DNA of 9,086 bases from Anaerobacillus sp. (GTDB lineage: Bacteria > Bacillota > Bacilli > Bacillales_H > Anaerobacillaceae), in NCBI GenBank assembly GCA_007120055.1, contig SKOL01000437.1, positions 1 to 9,086 of the forward strand, read 5' to 3'. Below, piece by piece: positions 6,917 to 9,086 of this stretch. The notes under the pieces are model-generated. The model was not told the origin of the DNA, searched no databases, and saw only the letters and a program-made list of their open reading frames with translations. Position 1 is the stretch's first letter, and each line of letters starts with the position of its first letter. Position numbers and translations under genes: made by a program.

Positions 6917-7627
6917 ATGAAAAAATTTAGTTATACTGACATGTTAGCTTACTTAGGTATTAGTAGCGCTCATCCCGGCGGGTTTATGTTAACAAAAAGT
7001 ATTTTAGATAATGAAAAAATTGAACGAAATTCGCAAATTTTAGATATAGGTTGCGGTACTGGACGAACGCCTGCTTTTTTAGCTAAAAAATACAAAGGCA
7101 ACGTCACTGCCATTGATTGCCATCCTACTATGATCACAAAAGCTCAAAAGCGATTTAATAGAGAAAATTTAAAAGTTAACCTTATTAATGGAACTGCAGA
7201 GAAACTTCCGTTTAAAAAGGAAACATTTGATTTTATAATTGCTGAATCCGTGATCGCTTTTACCAACTTAGATTTATCATTGAAAGAAATTTCCAATAAG
7301 TTAAAGCACAAAGGAAAATTTATTTCAATTGAACTCGTCTCCGAAGATGTGCTTACCGATAATGAAAAAGATGAAATTAAAAAACTTTACGGGCTTAAAA
7401 ATATTTTATCAGTTACAGAATGGAAAAAGAAACTCACTAATCACGGTTTTTCAAGCGTCGTAGCTGAAGAAGATATCAACGAAACAGAGCAAAATATAGC
7501 CTCAGAAAAACATGACCCATCAGAACATCTTAATCCTGAATTGTTTCAAATTTTTGAATCCCACGCTAAGTTACTTCAAAAATATAAGGAACGGCTAGGG
7601 TACCGAATTTTTAAGTGCACTAAATAA
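6917..7627 (+). CDS. Class I SAM-dependent methyltransferase, substrate unknown
   Basis: A 236-residue soluble protein with the Rossmann-type methyltransferase core. Motif I is ILDIGCGTGRTP (41-52), the acidic end of beta-2 is AID (65-67), followed by CHPTMITKAQKRF (68-80). Motif II/III is around NGTAEKLPFKKETFDFIIAE (91-110), with an SAM-adenine-contacting acidic/aromatic pattern typical of UbiE-like enzymes. The C-terminal third (EKHDPSEHLNPELFQIFESH) is charged and unassigned. The ATG at 6917 has AAAGGTGA (6902-6909) at suitable spacing. A possible promoter upstream and a strong terminator behind it suggest a single-gene transcript, so proximity to the AOR locus need not mean a shared role. 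Methylation target (metabolite, quinone or small molecule) is not readable. Confidence 0.85.
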   Translation: MKKFSYTDMLAYLGISSAHPGGFMLTKSILDNEKIERNSQILDIGCGTGRTPAFLAKKYKGNVTAIDCHPTMITKAQKRFNRENLKVNLINGTAEKLPFKKETFDFIIAESVIAFTNLDLSLKEISNKLKHKGKFISIELVSEDVLTDNEKDEIKKLYGLKNILSVTEWKKKLTNHGFSSVVAEEDINETEQNIASEKHDPSEHLNPELFQIFESHAKLLQKYKERLGYRIFKCTK

Positions 7628-7640
7628 ATTTTATAAATAT

Positions 7641-7688
7641 AAAAAAACTAAGGCTTTTGCGACGAATTGTCAAAACCTTAGTTTTTTT
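7641..7688 (+). terminator. Intrinsic terminator of the methyltransferase gene
   Basis: ACTAAGG-TTTTG (7648-7659) pairs with CAAAA-CCTTAGT (7671-7682), extended by A-run against T-run, followed by T7 (7682-7688). The flanking A7 (7641-7647) makes it usable from the opposite strand as well, where it could back up the CAP-lipoprotein transcript. Confidence 0.85.
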
Positions 7689-7701
7689 AAAAATTTTATT
7701 T

Positions 7702-7749
7702 GAGGGTGGGACAAAAGTGTCTGACACTTTGTTTTGTCCCAGCCTCTTT
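7702..7749. repeat. GGGACAAAA palindrome, short form
   Basis: GAGGGTGGGACAAAA (7702-7716), GTGTCTGACAC (7717-7727) and TTTGTTTTGTCCCAGCCTC (7728-7746) make a compact hairpin. Its reverse complement equals the 3504-3622 palindrome with one 74-base segment removed, at 44 of 45 positions. Located between the methyltransferase and the CAP-lipoprotein gene, which converge, it is a likely bidirectional terminator. It directly abuts miniature-element copy 2. Confidence 0.85.
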
Positions 7750-7750
7750 C

Positions 7751-7842
7751 CGCCACTAAGATCAATATATAGTTGCGTCAAAACCATTCATAAATTATAT
7801 ATTGCGTGATGTGGCTCATTTTTCGTAATTATGAAATTCACT
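7751..7842 (-). repeat. Palindromic miniature element, copy 2 (one end truncated)
   Basis: Read on the minus strand it matches copy 1 at about 63 of 67 core positions, including GCCACATCACGC and GACGCAACTATATATTGATC. The end at AAATTCAC (7834-7841) is intact and touches the CAP-lipoprotein stop codon (7843-7845). The other terminus present in copy 1 is missing: the sequence switches into the GGGACAAAA palindrome at about 7750. It is inverted relative to copy 1. Confidence 0.8.
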
Positions 7843-8760
7843 TTATTGACTTATAAACATTTGTGTCCAGTGATGTCCATTTTCATTGTAACCAACACCT
7901 ATGTGCGTAAAATCTCCATTTAAAATATTTTGGCGGTGCCCTTCACTGTTCATCCACGACTGTACGACTTGTTCTGGCGATTGTTGACCTTGGGCGATGT
8001 TTTCAGCCGCTGCGTTATAAGAAACACCAAAGTCTCTAATCATGTCAAAAGGAGAGCCGTAAGTTGGACTTGTATGCGAGAAATAATTGTTTTCTTGCAT
8101 ATCGTTAGATTTTGTTCTAGCGACATTACTTAAATCACCATGGGCTTGTAAGTCTGACAATCCATTATTTCTTCTTTCGACGTTTGTCAACTCAATTACT
8201 CTAGATTCAAACTCGTTAATACCTTCTGCAGGGGCATCTTCTCTCGTCTCTTCTTCATCTGGTGTTGTAAATTCTGGCTGGCCTTCTTCCGGTTGTTCAT
8301 CAGCTCTTTCAGGTTCTGCAGGTTGCCTTTCTTCTGCTCTTTCAGGCTCTGCAGGTTGTGCTTGCTCTTCTGCCCACTGACGTTCCTGTGGTTGCTCTCC
8401 TGCACCTTCACGCTCTGTAGGTGTTGGTTGCTCATCTCCCGGCCCCTCTTGACCAGGAGCACCCCCAGGAAGTTGAAATTGTATGTTATGTTGGTGCTCT
8501 TGACCATCATCAACAACAAATTTATATTTTGCTTTTTGAATTTCTACTGCTTTCGTATGCGGAAATTGATCACTTGGTACATTTGTATTCTCACTCGAAA
8601 TTGTTGCATACGGATTTGGATTCACCATTTCTCCTTCCGCCTGATACTCTCTTCCTAAATGATGGTCTCGCGTTTCTAGACCAGCGCCACCAACTCCACA
8701 ACCAACGAGTGCCAGTAAGTATATACACATTAAAATTAGTATGATATTTCGTTTTCTCAT
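7843..8760 (-). CDS. CAP/SCP-domain (YkwD-like) lipoprotein with a Pro/Glu/Gln-rich linker
   Basis: A 305-residue exported protein. MRKRN plus a hydrophobic run ends in lipobox LVGC, so C21 should be lipid-modified and the protein anchored to the outer face of the membrane. Residues 22-95 have no recognised domain. Residues 98-178 are a low-complexity linker rich in E, P, Q, A and G that probably crosses the cell wall, with an 11-residue tandem repeat (PAEPERAEERQ, then PAEPERADEQP, from about 137). Residues 181-305 are a CAP domain of the bacterial YkwD/SCP type: LTNVERRNNGL (191-201), FSHTSP (227-232), AENIA (252-256), GHRQNIL (274-280), HIGVGY (286-291), HWTQMF (297-302). H229, E253 and H297 are candidate cavity residues. 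Function of the family in bacilli is poorly defined. AAAGGAGG precedes the ATG on the minus strand. The promoter was not identified. Confidence 0.9.
   Translation of the reverse strand: MRKRNIILILMCIYLLALVGCGVGGAGLETRDHHLGREYQAEGEMVNPNPYATISSENTNVPSDQFPHTKAVEIQKAKYKFVVDDGQEHQHNIQFQLPGGAPGQEGPGDEQPTPTEREGAGEQPQERQWAEEQAQPAEPERAEERQPAEPERADEQPEEGQPEFTTPDEEETREDAPAEGINEFESRVIELTNVERRNNGLSDLQAHGDLSNVARTKSNDMQENNYFSHTSPTYGSPFDMIRDFGVSYNAAAENIAQGQQSPEQVVQSWMNSEGHRQNILNGDFTHIGVGYNENGHHWTQMFISQ
8303..8368 (-). repeat. 33-bp in-frame tandem repeat in the lipoprotein linker
   Basis: Two adjacent units starting with GCTCTTTCAGG on the plus strand (8303 and 8336) are nearly identical over their first ~20 bases and code for the repeated PAEPERA segment. 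The period of 33 keeps the reading frame, so copy-number change would alter linker length without breaking the gene. Confidence 0.65.
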
Positions 8761-8839
8761 TATTAATACCTCCTTTACTTGTTATTTCATATTTTCTTCT
8801 ATGTCAAAGCGTTTTATTTATGGTAAAAAGTGCAATTTC

Positions 8840-8853
8840 TTATCAGTTGATAA
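8840..8853. promoter_or_regulatory. Short palindrome upstream of the CAP-lipoprotein gene
   Basis: TTATCA-GT-TGATAA is an exact 6-bp inverted repeat about 80 bases upstream of the lipoprotein start. It could be an operator, but no regulator is recognised and such AT-rich palindromes arise by chance. No other clear element is seen in 8761-8887. Confidence 0.25.
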
Positions 8854-8887
8854 CGAAAGCTAAATATGTATGAAGGAAGAAAACAGC

Positions 8888-8923
8888 AAAAAAAAGAGCA
8901 GGCCACCTAAAGTGACCATGCTC
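8888..8923 (-). terminator. Intrinsic terminator of ppaC
   Basis: On the minus strand GAGCA-GGTCAC (from 8923 leftwards) pairs with GTGGCC-TGCTC through a TTTAG loop and a G-U pair, and runs into T8 (complement of 8888-8895). It begins six bases past the double stop of ppaC. The G-U pair forms only in the minus-strand RNA, where the plus strand would have a C-A mismatch, so the hairpin is oriented for ppaC. Confidence 0.85.
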
Positions 8924-8931
8924 CTTTTTTA

Positions 8932-9086
8932 TTACATTTTATTAAAGATATCAGTTAACACTGGAACAATTTGCTTTTTGCGAGATACTACACCTTTTAA
9001 AGTTGCCGTATTATTAGTTAACGTCACATCGTAAGCTTCTTCAACCGCTTTTGCGCTTTCTCCTACAGTAAGCGCCACAGAATCAC
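8932..9086 (-). CDS. ppaC: Manganese-dependent inorganic pyrophosphatase, C-terminal fragment
   Basis: The last 50 codons of a gene that enters from the right edge on the minus strand. This family II (DHH/DHHA2) enzyme hydrolyses pyrophosphate to two phosphates in the cytosol. The fragment reads from [10 protein letters not shown] through [15 protein letters not shown] to [11 protein letters not shown]. The SRKKQ motif in the DHHA2 domain binds the pyrophosphate substrate and is diagnostic of PpaC C-termini, as is the preceding NNT-LKGVV. A tandem stop (TAATAA) ends it and a strong terminator follows. The truncation is only the window edge. The DHH metal-binding domain is outside the window and could not be checked. 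Confidence 0.88.
   Translation of the reverse strand, partial: DSVALTVGESAKAVEEAYDVTLTNNTATLKGVVSRKKQIVPVLTDIFNKM

Noticed and set aside
8087..8744. Overlapping open frames on both strands within the CAP-lipoprotein gene
   Set aside because: They follow from the biased linker codons; the lipoprotein frame has a signal peptide, lipobox and CAP motifs.
8779..8807. TTGACA with a 17-base spacer and TAACAA on the minus strand, as a promoter for the lipoprotein gene
   Set aside because: The -10 match is poor, and transcription would begin inside the ribosome binding site.

Overview
The window looks like the chromosome of a low-GC Gram-positive of the Bacillaceae. The reasons are strong GGAGG-type ribosome binding sites, a B. 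subtilis-style guanine riboswitch in front of xpt, a ppaC-type inorganic pyrophosphatase, a CAP-domain lipoprotein, and GAGG-TGGGACAAAA palindromes between genes. The tungsten-type aldehyde oxidoreductase and abundant hairpin repeats would suit an alkaliphilic and/or anaerobic bacillus, but the species cannot be fixed from the sequence.

Left part (1-2498): a guanine riboswitch aptamer, two successive terminator hairpins, xpt (xanthine phosphoribosyltransferase), a palindromic miniature element, and a 505-residue NCS2-superfamily permease. This is a purine salvage unit: base uptake plus conversion to the nucleotide, switched off by guanine.

Middle part (2499-6765): a pterin-cofactor / aldehyde oxidoreductase locus. 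Two tandem copies of a structured element precede moaD (sulfur carrier ending in GG). One base of overlap joins moaD to an 89-residue companion that also ends in GG. A large palindrome separates this pair from a convergent AOR-family gene (607 aa, tungsten-bispyranopterin and 4Fe-4S motifs). A moeB/thiF-type adenylyltransferase diverges from AOR. The coherent reading is that MoeB-like activates the MoaD C-terminus for dithiolene formation, and the cofactor goes into AOR, which oxidises aldehydes with ferredoxin as electron acceptor. The neighbourhood supports tungsten use; the sequence alone does not prove it.

Right part (6766-9086): a class I SAM methyltransferase of unknown substrate with its own probable promoter and terminator, a second copy of the GGGACAAAA palindrome, a second near-identical copy of the miniature element (inverted), a CAP/SCP-domain lipoprotein on the minus strand, and the 3' end of ppaC on the minus strand.

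The most noteworthy non-coding content is three families of structured repeats: (i) a tandem pair at 2592-2808 with a conserved core and compensating changes in the outer stem; (ii) three copies of a ~120-bp hairpin element with shared termini at 831-949, 5573-5694 and 7751-7842; (iii) two GGGACAAAA palindromes at 3501-3627 and 7702-7749 that differ by exactly one 74-bp segment bounded by 11-bp direct repeats.
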